Shown one piece after another: positions 1 to 7,792 of a stretch of 63,483 nucleotides of DNA (position 1 is the stretch's first letter; the number at the start of each line of letters is the position of its first letter). This stretch comes from Clostridiales bacterium (lineage in GTDB: Bacteria > Bacillota > Clostridia > Lachnospirales > Lachnospiraceae), in contig JAJQCD010000029.1 in assembly GCA_021202925.1 (NCBI GenBank), positions 1 through 63,483 on the forward strand. The letters run 5' to 3'. The position numbers were made by a program, and so were the translations under genes. The notes beneath the pieces were generated by a model. It saw only the letters and a program-made list of their open reading frames with translations. It was not told the DNA's origin and did no database searches.

Positions 1-77
1 TCATCCTTCGCCTGAAGCTTCACTGACTTTCATTGTAAACAGCTATGCTAAGCTCTACCCGAAGGGCATGCAGAGCA

Positions 78-164
78 AGTCTGCGCCTGCGGCTTGACTT
101 CGCCAAGCGCCGCTGCATACATGAAACTAAGCACTCAGCTTCGCTTCGCTGAGTTTCATTGTAA
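78..164. repeat. Dispersed palindromic repeat, copy A
   Basis: This 87-base stretch matches 6437-6523 with only three differences, in the same orientation. It ends in an imperfect hairpin (ATGAAACTAAGC paired with GCTGAGTTTCAT, one mismatch). A flanking stretch at 43-54 (CTATGCTAAGCT) also occurs next to copy B, but here 23 extra bases separate it from the core. A fragment at 17-40 resembles the hairpin's right arm again. It has no recognisable transposase and looks like a REP- or MITE-type intergenic repeat. It supplies the 3' end of the adjacent histidine kinase gene. Confidence 0.8.
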
Positions 165-1809
165 ACCAGAAGTTTACGCCTCCGGGCACATTCTCTACGC
201 CGCACTCCTGGTGGTGCGCGTCCATAATCGCCTTCACAATCGAAAGGCCAATGCCGCTGCCTCCGTAAGCACGGGTACGGGCCTTATCCACCTTGTAAAA
301 CTTCGTCCACAGATTCGGCAGATCCGACTCCGGAATGTGATTCCCGGTATTGAAAACATTCGTCCTTACTACTCCATTGCCCTGTTCCAACGCGATTCGT
401 ATGATCCGTTCGCCGTCTACATGATGGATCGCATTCGTCAGATAGTTTGTGATCACTTCTTCGATCTTAAACTCATCCCCCAGAACATAGACCGGATCCG
501 GTTTTTCGTAGTAAATCGTCGCTTCATTCGACGGAAGAAGAATCGATGAAGAATTCACCAGATCCTGAATCAGTTCGCTCAAATCAAACGTCGACAAAAC
601 CGGTGTGTCATTGCCAAATTCCAGAGCTGTCAGCGTCAGCAGCTGTTTCACCAGCTTGTTCATCTTCGAGGCCTCATCCATAATGACTTCGCAGTAATCA
701 TTGCGACTCGCCTCATCCTCGCACATTCCTTCCGCCAGACCCTCCGCATAGCCCTGAATCAGGGCAATCGGAGTCTTGAGTTCATGTGAGACATTGGCGA
801 TGAATTCCTTCCTCATCTCATCAATCTGAATCTTCTCCTCAATATCATGCTGGAGCCTGCAGTTCGCATCCTGCAATTCTCCAATTGTCTCCTTCAGCTT
901 GCCGGAAAGCGTATTCATACTCGCACCCAGGATTCTGATCTCATCCTTTTCCGTTCCCTGATAGCTGACGTCAAAATCCAGATTCGACATCCGCTCGGAC
1001 AATGCGGCCAGCTGAAGAATCGGCTTCGTCACTCGGTTCGTCACGAAATACATGATGACACATCCGATGATCAGCACAACAATGCCTGCAAATGTCGTAA
1101 ACCGGTTCGTCAGAACCACGCTGTCGTGAATGCTTGCCAGCGGCATCGACATGATAAACTGCGTCCGATTGTCGGAAAAGAATCCCCAGCTCTCCATATT
1201 GCTGGAATGTGTGCGGGAATCATAGTTCGTCTCAATAATATAATTCTCATGTTCCTGTAAAATGGTTGATTCCGCACCATCCATACCGATCACATATCGC
1301 TGCACCTTCTGCGCCAGGAAATCGCCTTCCCTGCCGGAACTCAGAAGTGCTTTGCCCGTATCGCTGTCAATCAGAACCGTCGTGATATTATTCTTGACCT
1401 CGTAAGATCGCAATACGGTAATCAGGGAATCATCCGCTTCCATCTCTGGCTCCACCAACGCGCTGTCTCCTGATTCCGGCAGTGTTTCAGTTGCTTCCGA
1501 TTCGAAATAGGCGGGCGGTTTTCTCCACTGCTCCCATTCCTGTTCCATCTCAGCCCTGATCACGCTTCCGATATCTTCGCCCGCGTTGACCTTCTCCATC
1601 ACAACGTGATCCAGCTCCTCATAGGCTTCCTCCATCATAAGAAGTTTCTGATTCACATAGTAGTGTTCCAGCCAGAAGTTGTTGATTGCCCATATGGCAA
1701 AAATCATAATCGCCATCAGCCCGACAAAAATCAGCATGATCCGATGGCGCAGCGAGTGATGCAGCGTAGTATGCGAGCGAATCTGTCTCTCGAGTGCCCC
1801 GCTTGTCAT
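127..1809 (-). CDS. Sensor histidine kinase of an OmpR-type two-component system
   Basis: A 560-residue membrane kinase. A first transmembrane segment lies near residues 24-46, a large extracytoplasmic sensor region spans about 47-235, and a second membrane segment lies near 237-256. HAMP follows to about 310, then a dimerisation domain with phospho-accepting His342 in SHELKTP. The ATPase domain has an N box (NYLTNAIHH) and a glycine-rich GSGIGLSIVK. The start overlaps the stop of the upstream response regulator by four bases, so the two are co-translated. The C-terminus is odd: after the usual final strand (NFWFT) the frame runs into repeat copy A, which supplies MKLSEAKLSA and the stop codon. 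The signal sensed is unknown; the overall form resembles PhoR/VanS-class kinases. Confidence 0.93.
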   Translation of the reverse strand: MTSGALERQIRSHTTLHHSLRHRIMLIFVGLMAIMIFAIWAINNFWLEHYYVNQKLLMMEEAYEELDHVVMEKVNAGEDIGSVIRAEMEQEWEQWRKPPAYFESEATETLPESGDSALVEPEMEADDSLITVLRSYEVKNNITTVLIDSDTGKALLSSGREGDFLAQKVQRYVIGMDGAESTILQEHENYIIETNYDSRTHSSNMESWGFFSDNRTQFIMSMPLASIHDSVVLTNRFTTFAGIVVLIIGCVIMYFVTNRVTKPILQLAALSERMSNLDFDVSYQGTEKDEIRILGASMNTLSGKLKETIGELQDANCRLQHDIEEKIQIDEMRKEFIANVSHELKTPIALIQGYAEGLAEGMCEDEASRNDYCEVIMDEASKMNKLVKQLLTLTALEFGNDTPVLSTFDLSELIQDLVNSSSILLPSNEATIYYEKPDPVYVLGDEFKIEEVITNYLTNAIHHVDGERIIRIALEQGNGVVRTNVFNTGNHIPESDLPNLWTKFYKVDKARTRAYGGSGIGLSIVKAIMDAHHQECGVENVPGGVNFWFTMKLSEAKLSA

Positions 1810-2483
1810 TCATCTACCTCAAACTTGTAACCCATGCCCCAGATTGTCTTGATGTAGTTGCCTTTCTCTCCCATCTTGCTGCGCAGTTTTTTTACATGCG
1901 TATCAATCGTACGCGCATCACCAAAGTAATCATAATTCCATACATTGTTGAGAATCTTTTCCCTGGAAAGCGCGATTCCCTGGTTTTCCACAAAATAATT
2001 CAGCAGTTCAAATTCCTTGTAGCTCAACTCGATTGGTTTGCCGTCCACGGTCACCTGATGCGCTTCCTTATCGACCCGGATCCCACCTGTTTCTATCACA
2101 TCGGTCGATACGACATTGCTCCGACGCAGGATTGCTTCCACCCTTGCCACAAGAATTTTGGGGCTGAACGGTTTCGAAATATACTCGTCAACGCCCAGCC
2201 GGAATCCCTGCAGCTCGTCTCTCTCCTCGCCGCGCGCCGTCAGCATGATGATCGGCACCTTTGAATACTGGCGAATCGTCTTGCAGACTTCCCAGCCGTC
2301 CATCTTCGGCATCATTACATCCAGAATCACCAGCGCAATATCCTTCTGCTGAAAAAACAGGTCGACCGCTGCCTCACCATCTTCTGCCTCCAGGACCTGA
2401 AATCCCTTCACACTCAGGAAATCTCTCACGAGCTTGCGCATTCTTGCTTCGTCATCAACCATCAGAATCTTCAACGCATCCAT
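1806..2483 (-). CDS. OmpR/PhoB-family response regulator
   Basis: A 225-residue regulator with a receiver domain at residues 4-118. The phospho-acceptor is Asp55 in LVILDVMMPKMDG, with acidic residues near 10-12 and a Lys in the SKPF motif near 105. A winged-helix DNA-binding domain spans about 128-222. The start follows GAAGGAGGGGACGAC. It is the first gene of the operon and overlaps its partner kinase by four bases, which identifies the cognate pair. Its target genes cannot be told from the window. Confidence 0.95.
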   Translation of the reverse strand: MDALKILMVDDEARMRKLVRDFLSVKGFQVLEAEDGEAAVDLFFQQKDIALVILDVMMPKMDGWEVCKTIRQYSKVPIIMLTARGEERDELQGFRLGVDEYISKPFSPKILVARVEAILRRSNVVSTDVIETGGIRVDKEAHQVTVDGKPIELSYKEFELLNYFVENQGIALSREKILNNVWNYDYFGDARTIDTHVKKLRSKMGEKGNYIKTIWGMGYKFEVDE

Positions 2484-2613
2484 GTCGTCCCCTCCTTCAT
2501 ATACGCCTGACAGAAAGTCGTTCCTCTGTTCTATTCTAACAGATCAATCCAGGGAATTCCACCGTTTCACAGACATTTCACAGATGGCGGGAAACCGGCA
2601 TCTGCTTCCCTGA

Positions 2614-4116
2614 TCAAAAGCCGAGCACTTCCTCCCGAAGCGCACGGTTCGCGAGCAGCGCCAGATACCGCCGGATTGCAAGCCGGCCTTCATTGAACGT
2701 CAGATTCCGATCGGCAAGCTCCCAGTTGTAAACCGTGTCGCCGATCACGCTTCCCTTTGCACGGTTCCGATCCATCAACGCCGCCAGCAGGCGCACGGCA
2801 GCCTGATACTCCCGCGAATCCGCATGAACTTCAAACTCCTGAATCATCTCCCCAAACGGATAAATCCGCTTATAAAAGGTATCCGTCTCCACAAGCAGCT
2901 CCGCCAGACGGGCAGACATATCCCCCGCCGGGACCGCCTCCCATCCTTCCGCCAGAATCGCAGCGAATTCTGTCTTCAATCCAGCCAGCCACTGGCACAT
3001 CCCGTCGGAAAAATGTACATCGCCGTCTTTTCGCCACCAGAACGCACGATCGTCGTCTGTCGTATGATAATTCTCCTCGCCGACCTCACGCTCCACCCGG
3101 CAAAAACAGACATCCTCATCTGACACATCAACAAATTCCGCAGTTGTCATGGCTTCTATCGCCTCCGGAACCGGTTCCGGTCTCTCCTCCCACACAACGC
3201 CGTCCCAGGCAGAATCCCGCACCGTCTCCCAGAATGCCCAGAAATCCAGCCCGAATACCATGGCTGTCGCCTTTGCCATAATCCGGGCAGAAAGCAGTTT
3301 CAGAAGAACCACAAATCCGGCGTAAACCGGATCATACTCCAGTTCCTCATGCGGGTTCGCTAGCAGAATTGCCCGCAGATCCTCCAGTATCTCCTCATCC
3401 GGCTTCGTACATTTCTGTTGCAGCTCCCGGACGACCGGTTCTGCCTGAAGAATGATCTGTCCCAGGCCAATGCGTCCGGCCTCGACCCGGTTCACATCCA
3501 CACCGCCGTCCGTCAGCCAGCTGCGAAATTCCTCTGGCCCGCCAGACACATACAGATATTCCGCCAGGGCATACAATTTCCCACCTTCCGGCTCATACAG
3601 ATCGCGGATCGCGCGAACTGCTTCGCTTCCATCCGCATATCCGCAATCGTGCAGCAGCTGGTACATCCGCCACGGATCGGTCGCCCGACGATTCGTATAA
3701 GTCTCGCCGAACAACTGATTCAGCCATGCAATGTATGGCACCGCGTCAAACAGTTCACCATCTACCTCGGCCATCCCGAATGACTCTGCGTAAAATTCAT
3801 AAAGCACATAAACCGCCGAAGTAACCCACTGATACTCATAAGAACCGACCTCGCCCGTACAGAACTTCGCTTCTCCGGTCCGATACTCCGCCTGCTCCCA
3901 CTCACAATCTCCAAAATAACTATACCCAAAGGCAACCTTGCCGTCCGCATCTGCCGCCGGTACATTCAGAACCCGAAGCTTCCGTCCGCCGAACGGAATC
4001 GTCTCTGATCGCATCATTCCTCCCTGCCGCAGAATCTTCAGCACCCGGGCGGAAAATTCCTCTTTTCGTTCCTCTGGTATCTGCATCTCTCCCAGATAAC
4101 CTGCATGAATTGCCAT
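2614..4116 (-). CDS. Unrecognised 500-residue acidic soluble protein
   Basis: I do not recognise this family. The protein is about 500 residues, acidic and rich in Trp, Tyr and Glu, with no signal peptide and no membrane segment. The N-terminal 25-140 region (including FGYSYFGDCEWEQAEY) and a central helical part are the most structured-looking stretches. The frame is open up to 4191, but the start at 4116 is preferred because GGAGGAAGAAAG precedes it. A consensus promoter (4215-4243) lies about 100 bases upstream. It is monocistronic by position. No catalytic motif could be named. Confidence 0.8.
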   Translation of the reverse strand: MAIHAGYLGEMQIPEERKEEFSARVLKILRQGGMMRSETIPFGGRKLRVLNVPAADADGKVAFGYSYFGDCEWEQAEYRTGEAKFCTGEVGSYEYQWVTSAVYVLYEFYAESFGMAEVDGELFDAVPYIAWLNQLFGETYTNRRATDPWRMYQLLHDCGYADGSEAVRAIRDLYEPEGGKLYALAEYLYVSGGPEEFRSWLTDGGVDVNRVEAGRIGLGQIILQAEPVVRELQQKCTKPDEEILEDLRAILLANPHEELEYDPVYAGFVVLLKLLSARIMAKATAMVFGLDFWAFWETVRDSAWDGVVWEERPEPVPEAIEAMTTAEFVDVSDEDVCFCRVEREVGEENYHTTDDDRAFWWRKDGDVHFSDGMCQWLAGLKTEFAAILAEGWEAVPAGDMSARLAELLVETDTFYKRIYPFGEMIQEFEVHADSREYQAAVRLLAALMDRNRAKGSVIGDTVYNWELADRNLTFNEGRLAIRRYLALLANRALREEVLGF

Positions 4117-4214
4117 CTTTCTTCCTCCATTTCTATATTTGCGCCTGTCATGACTTCTTCTTTCGTTGAAATGGAACATCTCTGTAAACATACGTTTGTC
4201 TCAAGGCTGGTTCC

Positions 4215-4243
4215 ATTATACTACACGCTTCCCCTTTTGTCAT
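4215..4243 (-). promoter_or_regulatory. Sigma-A-type promoter for the gene at 2614-4116
   Basis: On the minus strand ATGACA (4238-4243) is followed after 17 bases by a perfect TATAAT (4215-4220). Transcription would start near 4208, leaving a leader of about 90 bases before the start at 4116. Confidence 0.7.
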
Positions 4244-4401
4244 TGAATTCATCGTTCAAAACGACTGAAATTACAAGAAATTTGCATTTTCCGGTTCTTT
4301 TTTCCGGATTCCGGCGTATGTATATATGGAACCATTCAGGGCAGTGCTCACGGTAGTTTTCCGCAGCACGGAAAGCCTGTCGAAATCCGGAGGATACAAA
4401 G

Positions 4402-4605
4402 ATGAGAGAAAATACCGACCACACCTGCAGCCAGTGTGCCAGGATTGAGGAACTGAACGCAAGGATCCGTGACCTGCAGACCGAAAACCGGGACCTTGAC
4501 AACACCGTCGGCTGGATGCATCAGCTGATCTGGGATCTGCTCGCACGCAACCGTTCTCTGCTCCGTCAGATGGAAGCCCTGACTTCCGAGGACGATCCAC
4601 ATTGA
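4402..4605 (+). CDS. Small coiled-coil protein with a CxxC motif
   Basis: A 67-residue protein preceded by CCGGAGGATACAAAG. After an N-terminal HTCSQC motif, which could bind a metal, residues 14-58 are a continuous amphipathic helix with heptad spacing (IEELNARIRDLQTENRDLD...). No membrane segment. The role is unknown. The good ribosome binding site and strong coiled-coil pattern suggest it is real. It may be co-transcribed with the thioesterase gene 84 bases downstream, although that gene also appears to have its own promoter. Confidence 0.6.
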   Translation: MRENTDHTCSQCARIEELNARIRDLQTENRDLDNTVGWMHQLIWDLLARNRSLLRQMEALTSEDDPH

Positions 4606-4637
4606 GAAAAATTTCCCTTCCGCCGAACCGGAGATTG

Positions 4638-4646
4638 TGATATACT
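4638..4646 (+). promoter_or_regulatory. Extended -10 promoter for the thioesterase gene
   Basis: TGATATACT is an extended -10 element (TG-N-TATACT) 44 bases before the thioesterase start. No convincing -35 box precedes it, which is usual for this promoter class. Confidence 0.4.
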
Positions 4647-4689
4647 CGATCCGAACCATCCCGATTACGATACAGGAGGAACGACTGCA

Positions 4690-5076
4690 ATGCTGACGAC
4701 AGGGATCAAAGGAAGACAGGAAATCATGGTTTCGGCGGCCAACTCCGCCAAAACGCTTGGAAGCGGCACACTCGATGTGTTCGGTACTCCAGGCATGATC
4801 GCACTCATGGAAGCAACCTCGCTGAAAAGTGTGGAACCTTATCTGGAAGAAGGAACCGGCACCGTCGGAACCAGCATCCAGGTAACCCATGACGCGGCGA
4901 CGCCCTTCGGTATGAAGGTGTGGTGCGAAAGCGAACTGGTCGAAATCGACCGGAGACGTCTCGTATTTGAAGTCACCGCATACGATGAGAAAGGCCGGAT
5001 TGGCGGCGGACGCCACGAACGCTTCATCGTCGACAATGAAAAATTTCAGGAGAAAGCGAACAGAAAAGCAGACTGA
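4690..5076 (+). CDS. Hotdog-fold thioesterase, fluoroacetyl-CoA thioesterase (FlK)-like
   Basis: A 128-residue single-domain hotdog protein. The pattern with FGTPGMIALMEATS (residues 37-50), the strand GTVGTSIQVTHDA and the tail GRIGGGRHERFIVD is typical of the FlK-like acyl-CoA thioesterases common in Firmicutes. The family hydrolyses small acyl-CoA esters; the natural substrate here is unknown, and a role in fluoroacetate resistance should not be assumed. GGAGGAACGACTGCA precedes the start. Confidence 0.87.
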   Translation: MLTTGIKGRQEIMVSAANSAKTLGSGTLDVFGTPGMIALMEATSLKSVEPYLEEGTGTVGTSIQVTHDAATPFGMKVWCESELVEIDRRRLVFEVTAYDEKGRIGGGRHERFIVDNEKFQEKANRKAD

Positions 5077-5111
5077 TTTTCACGGGACGGCATGCCGTCC
5101 CGCTTTCTCTG

Positions 5112-6206
5112 TTATTTGTCTTCCTCTGCTCTCAGCCGCAATGCCAGATAAAACAGCACGGCATCCCGGAAGCATCTCGGATTCCGCCCGCTCTGCCCGG
5201 CGATGCGGTTCAGACGATACTGTACTGTATTTTTATGCAGATAAAGTTTCTCACAGGTCGCAGCCAGCGACATCCCTGTTTCAAAGTAGGTACGCATCAA
5301 TCCGCAGTCCTCGCCGGAGAGGCCGGACAGGATTTTCTCGCAAAAGGTTTCCCTTGTATACGGCCTGATCTCTGACAGCAGAATTTCCAGCGTCAGGCTG
5401 TCGAACTCCACATAATTCTCTCCGGTTTCCAACCCGTCCAGTGCCGTCTGTGCAGACCGATACGAGTGCTCCATCTCATAAACCCTGCAGCACGTTCCCA
5501 CGGCAACCTTCAGAATCCCCTGATGGTTCTGTGCAAATCGTTTCAGACGCCAGGCCTCATTCTGGCAGATCGCCTCCGGAGCCACCGCCATATAACGGTT
5601 CGGATAATAAAACGTAAACAGCCGAATCTGCATGGCTTCAAACAGACGCTCCATTTCCTGTGTCATCATTTCCACATTGGCCGGATGATAGCGGGAATCG
5701 ATCTCAAACAGAAGCAGATACGCCCCTTCTTCCGGCTGCATCCCCTGCTCGTCCAGCAAATGTTCCAGATAAGGCGTACCGAGATTCTCCCCGTGAATCA
5801 GAGAGTGCACGATGTAATGCCGCCGATCCTCATCCTTCCTGCTTGACGCAGCCAGTTCCTGTTCCCGGATCAGCAGATGGGTAATCCGTTCCGCAAGATG
5901 CACATACCGGCGCACTTCGTCCGGTTCTCCGGTTATGCCGATCACTGCCAGCATCGTATGATTGTGATAAATTGGCAGATTGATTCCCTTAAGCGTTCCC
6001 GGATAAGCGGCATCATCCGCTACCTCAATCGCTTCTCCCAGAAGCGCGGCCTTCTGGCCGATCTCATGCCAGGTTCCGACCCTTGTCTCATCCGTACTTG
6101 CAAATATGATTCCATTGCGGTCAATAAAATTAATATCGCTGCCGCATACCTCTTTCACTGCGTCCGCAATCTGCCGGGCAAATGCCGGATCGATCGTAGA
6201 AATCAT
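5112..6206 (-). CDS. cdaR: CdaR/SdaR-type sugar-diacid transcriptional regulator
   Basis: About 364 residues. Residues 1-135 form the sugar-diacid recognition domain (ISTIDPAFARQIADAV..., INFIDRNGIIFAS). A linker region follows, and the C-terminal PucR-type helix-turn-helix lies at about 300-355 (ATCEKLYLHKNTVQYRLNRI). In Enterobacteria CdaR activates galactarate, glucarate and glycerate utilisation genes. Here the gene is divergent from glycerate kinase, so that gene is its likely target. The frame is open to 6320, but the start at 6206 has GGAAGGAG at the right distance and matches the family N-terminus. The promoter lies at 6309-6337. Confidence 0.9.
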   Translation of the reverse strand: MISTIDPAFARQIADAVKEVCGSDINFIDRNGIIFASTDETRVGTWHEIGQKAALLGEAIEVADDAAYPGTLKGINLPIYHNHTMLAVIGITGEPDEVRRYVHLAERITHLLIREQELAASSRKDEDRRHYIVHSLIHGENLGTPYLEHLLDEQGMQPEEGAYLLLFEIDSRYHPANVEMMTQEMERLFEAMQIRLFTFYYPNRYMAVAPEAICQNEAWRLKRFAQNHQGILKVAVGTCCRVYEMEHSYRSAQTALDGLETGENYVEFDSLTLEILLSEIRPYTRETFCEKILSGLSGEDCGLMRTYFETGMSLAATCEKLYLHKNTVQYRLNRIAGQSGRNPRCFRDAVLFYLALRLRAEEDK

Positions 6207-6308
6207 GCATTTCTCCTTCCCCGGCGGCTTATGTTCCGGCATGTCCTGCACCCCTGAGCAAAAGGATGTTGACGAATGAACCGGCTGCCGACTGCATTCT
6301 CTCCGGAT

Positions 6309-6338
6309 ATTATACTGCATATTGTCATCTATGACAAT
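6309..6338 (-). promoter_or_regulatory. cdaR promoter overlapped by a perfect palindrome
   Basis: On the minus strand TTGTCA (6332-6337) is followed after exactly 17 bases by TATAAT (6309-6314). The -35 box forms one arm of the perfect inverted repeat ATTGTCAT-CT-ATGACAAT at 6321-6338, a good operator candidate for autoregulation of cdaR and control of the divergent glycerate kinase gene. Confidence 0.75.
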
Positions 6339-6379
6339 CTTTCTTTTAATTCATTCAAAAATTCATTATGTATAACATT

Positions 6380-6406
6380 TTGATATTTGTCCTAACCTGT
6401 TATAAT
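6380..6406 (+). promoter_or_regulatory. Probable promoter of glycerate kinase
   Basis: A perfect TATAAT at 6401-6406 is preceded by TTGATA at 6380-6385 with a short 15-base spacer. Suboptimal spacing fits an activator-dependent promoter, here probably CdaR. Repeat copy B lies between it and the gene and would be transcribed as a leader. Confidence 0.5.
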
Positions 6407-6436
6407 ACGATCATAGCAAGCGACTATGCTAAGCTT

Positions 6437-6523
6437 AGTCTGCGCCTGCGGCTTGACTTCGCTAAGCGCCGCTGCATACATGAAACTTAGCGCTCAGCTT
6501 CGCTTCGCTGAGTTTCATTGTAA
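6437..6523. repeat. Dispersed palindromic repeat, copy B
   Basis: An 87-base stretch that matches 78-164 with three differences. The hairpin is ATGAAACTTAGCG paired with CGCTGAGTTTCAT with one mismatch. It lies in the leader of the glycerate kinase gene, between the promoter and the ribosome binding site. It happens to be open in the kinase frame, so automatic start calling can wrongly extend the protein upstream to 6426. Confidence 0.8.
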
Positions 6524-6548
6524 CAATACATGTAGGGAGGATACCATT

Positions 6549-7691
6549 ATGAAAGTAGTCATTGCCATCGATTTCTTTAAGGGAAGCCTGTCGTCTATGG
6601 AAGCCGGGCATGCAGCCGCGGAAGGAATTCTCCGCGCCGACCCGAATGCCGACATCGTAGTTCGCCCGCTTGCTGACGGAGGAGAGGGCACCGTGGAAAC
6701 GCTGGTTCAGGGTCTTGACGGCCGCATTCGGGAAATCCCGGTCACTGGACCGCTCGGTGAGACCATCTCTGCCAGCTACGGAATCATCGATAAGAGCGGT
6801 ATGGCCGTCATTGAAATGTCAGCCGCAGCCGGGCTGCCAATGGTGCCGGCTGACAAACGCAACCCGTTGTATACAACCACCTACGGCGTCGGTGAAATGA
6901 TCCGCGACGCCATTAAACTGGGCATGCGCCGTTTCCTTGTCGGAATCGGCGGCAGCGCCACCAATGACGGCGGCGCGGGCATGCTCCAGGCATTGGGATT
7001 CGGGCTTCTGGATGCGAATGGGAACGATATTCCGCAGGGTGCCCGCGGTCTTGAGGCACTCGCTCAGATCACGGACACGCACGCAATTCCGGAGTTGAAG
7101 GACTGTACCTTCCGCATCGCCTGCGACGTCAACAATCCGCTCTGCGGAGAAAAAGGCGCCAGCGCGGTCTATGGCCCGCAAAAGGGCGCGGATCCCGAAA
7201 TGGTAAAACAAATGGACGCTTGGCTCGCTGCCTTCGCTGCCTTGGCAAAAGAACAGGATCCGGCCATCGATCCGGATATGCCCGGCTCCGGCGCTGCGGG
7301 CGGACTCGGTTTCGCATTCCAGGCATTCTTACACGGCGAGCTGCGATCCGGCATCCAGATCGTGCTCGAAGAAACCGGACTGGAGAATGACGTAAAAGAC
7401 GCAGATGCCGTCGTCACCGGGGAAGGGCGCCTGGACTTCCAGACTGCCATGGGAAAAGCCCCGGTCGGCGTCGCGAAACTCGCAAAGAAATACGGTGCCA
7501 CGACCATCGCCTTTGCCGGAAGTGTCACGCCGGAAGCAACCGAATGCAACCGCAACGGCATCGATGCATTTTTCCCGATTCTCCGCGGAGTCGTCACTCT
7601 CGAAGAAGCGATGGATTCGGAAAATGCCCATCGCAACCTGGCCGCCACAGCGGAACAGGCATTCCGCCTTGCCCTTGCCTGGAAGCACTGA
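6549..7691 (+). CDS. glxK: Glycerate 2-kinase (GarK/GlxK family)
   Basis: About 380 residues, the normal length of this family. It phosphorylates D-glycerate to 2-phosphoglycerate and so feeds sugar-diacid and glyoxylate catabolism into glycolysis. Diagnostic stretches are KVVIAIDFFKGSLSS at the N-terminus, RPLADGGEGTVE, VGIGGSATNDGGAGM and VVTGEGRLDFQT. The ATG at 6549 follows TAGGGAGGATACC; the upstream open frame (from 6426) is translation of repeat copy B and was rejected. The CdaR-type gene is divergent, so induction by diacids or glycerate is likely. Confidence 0.96.
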   Translation: MKVVIAIDFFKGSLSSMEAGHAAAEGILRADPNADIVVRPLADGGEGTVETLVQGLDGRIREIPVTGPLGETISASYGIIDKSGMAVIEMSAAAGLPMVPADKRNPLYTTTYGVGEMIRDAIKLGMRRFLVGIGGSATNDGGAGMLQALGFGLLDANGNDIPQGARGLEALAQITDTHAIPELKDCTFRIACDVNNPLCGEKGASAVYGPQKGADPEMVKQMDAWLAAFAALAKEQDPAIDPDMPGSGAAGGLGFAFQAFLHGELRSGIQIVLEETGLENDVKDADAVVTGEGRLDFQTAMGKAPVGVAKLAKKYGATTIAFAGSVTPEATECNRNGIDAFFPILRGVVTLEEAMDSENAHRNLAATAEQAFRLALAWKH

Positions 7692-7715
7692 TACGCGGTA
7701 ACCTTTTTTTCACGA

Positions 7716-7757
7716 ATGGAAGCCGGAGACAGACCATCGTCCGCCTCCGGCTTCCAT
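7716..7757. terminator. Hairpin between convergent genes
   Basis: A perfect 13-bp stem, ATGGAAGCCGGAG paired with CTCCGGCTTCCAT, with a 16-base loop, lies between the ends of glycerate kinase and the dehydrogenase. No U-run follows on either strand, so it is not a canonical intrinsic terminator but may define both transcript ends. Confidence 0.4.
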
Positions 7758-7792
7758 CTGGATATCCGACCGTTTTTCCCGATAGACTTTTC

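Noticed and set aside
412-414. Reading the three successive cysteines of PflB (residues 412-414) as a frameshift or error.
   Set aside because: The frame is open throughout and the flanking motif is intact; the extra Cys is a plausible natural variant.
2551-2613. Hairpin CAGATGCCGG/CCGCCATCTG after the gene at 2614.
   Set aside because: Ten pairs with one mismatch but no U-run; too weak to list as a terminator.
6426-6548. An N-terminal extension of glycerate kinase (41 extra residues).
   Set aside because: It is translation of repeat copy B; the ATG at 6549 has the ribosome binding site and the family N-terminus.
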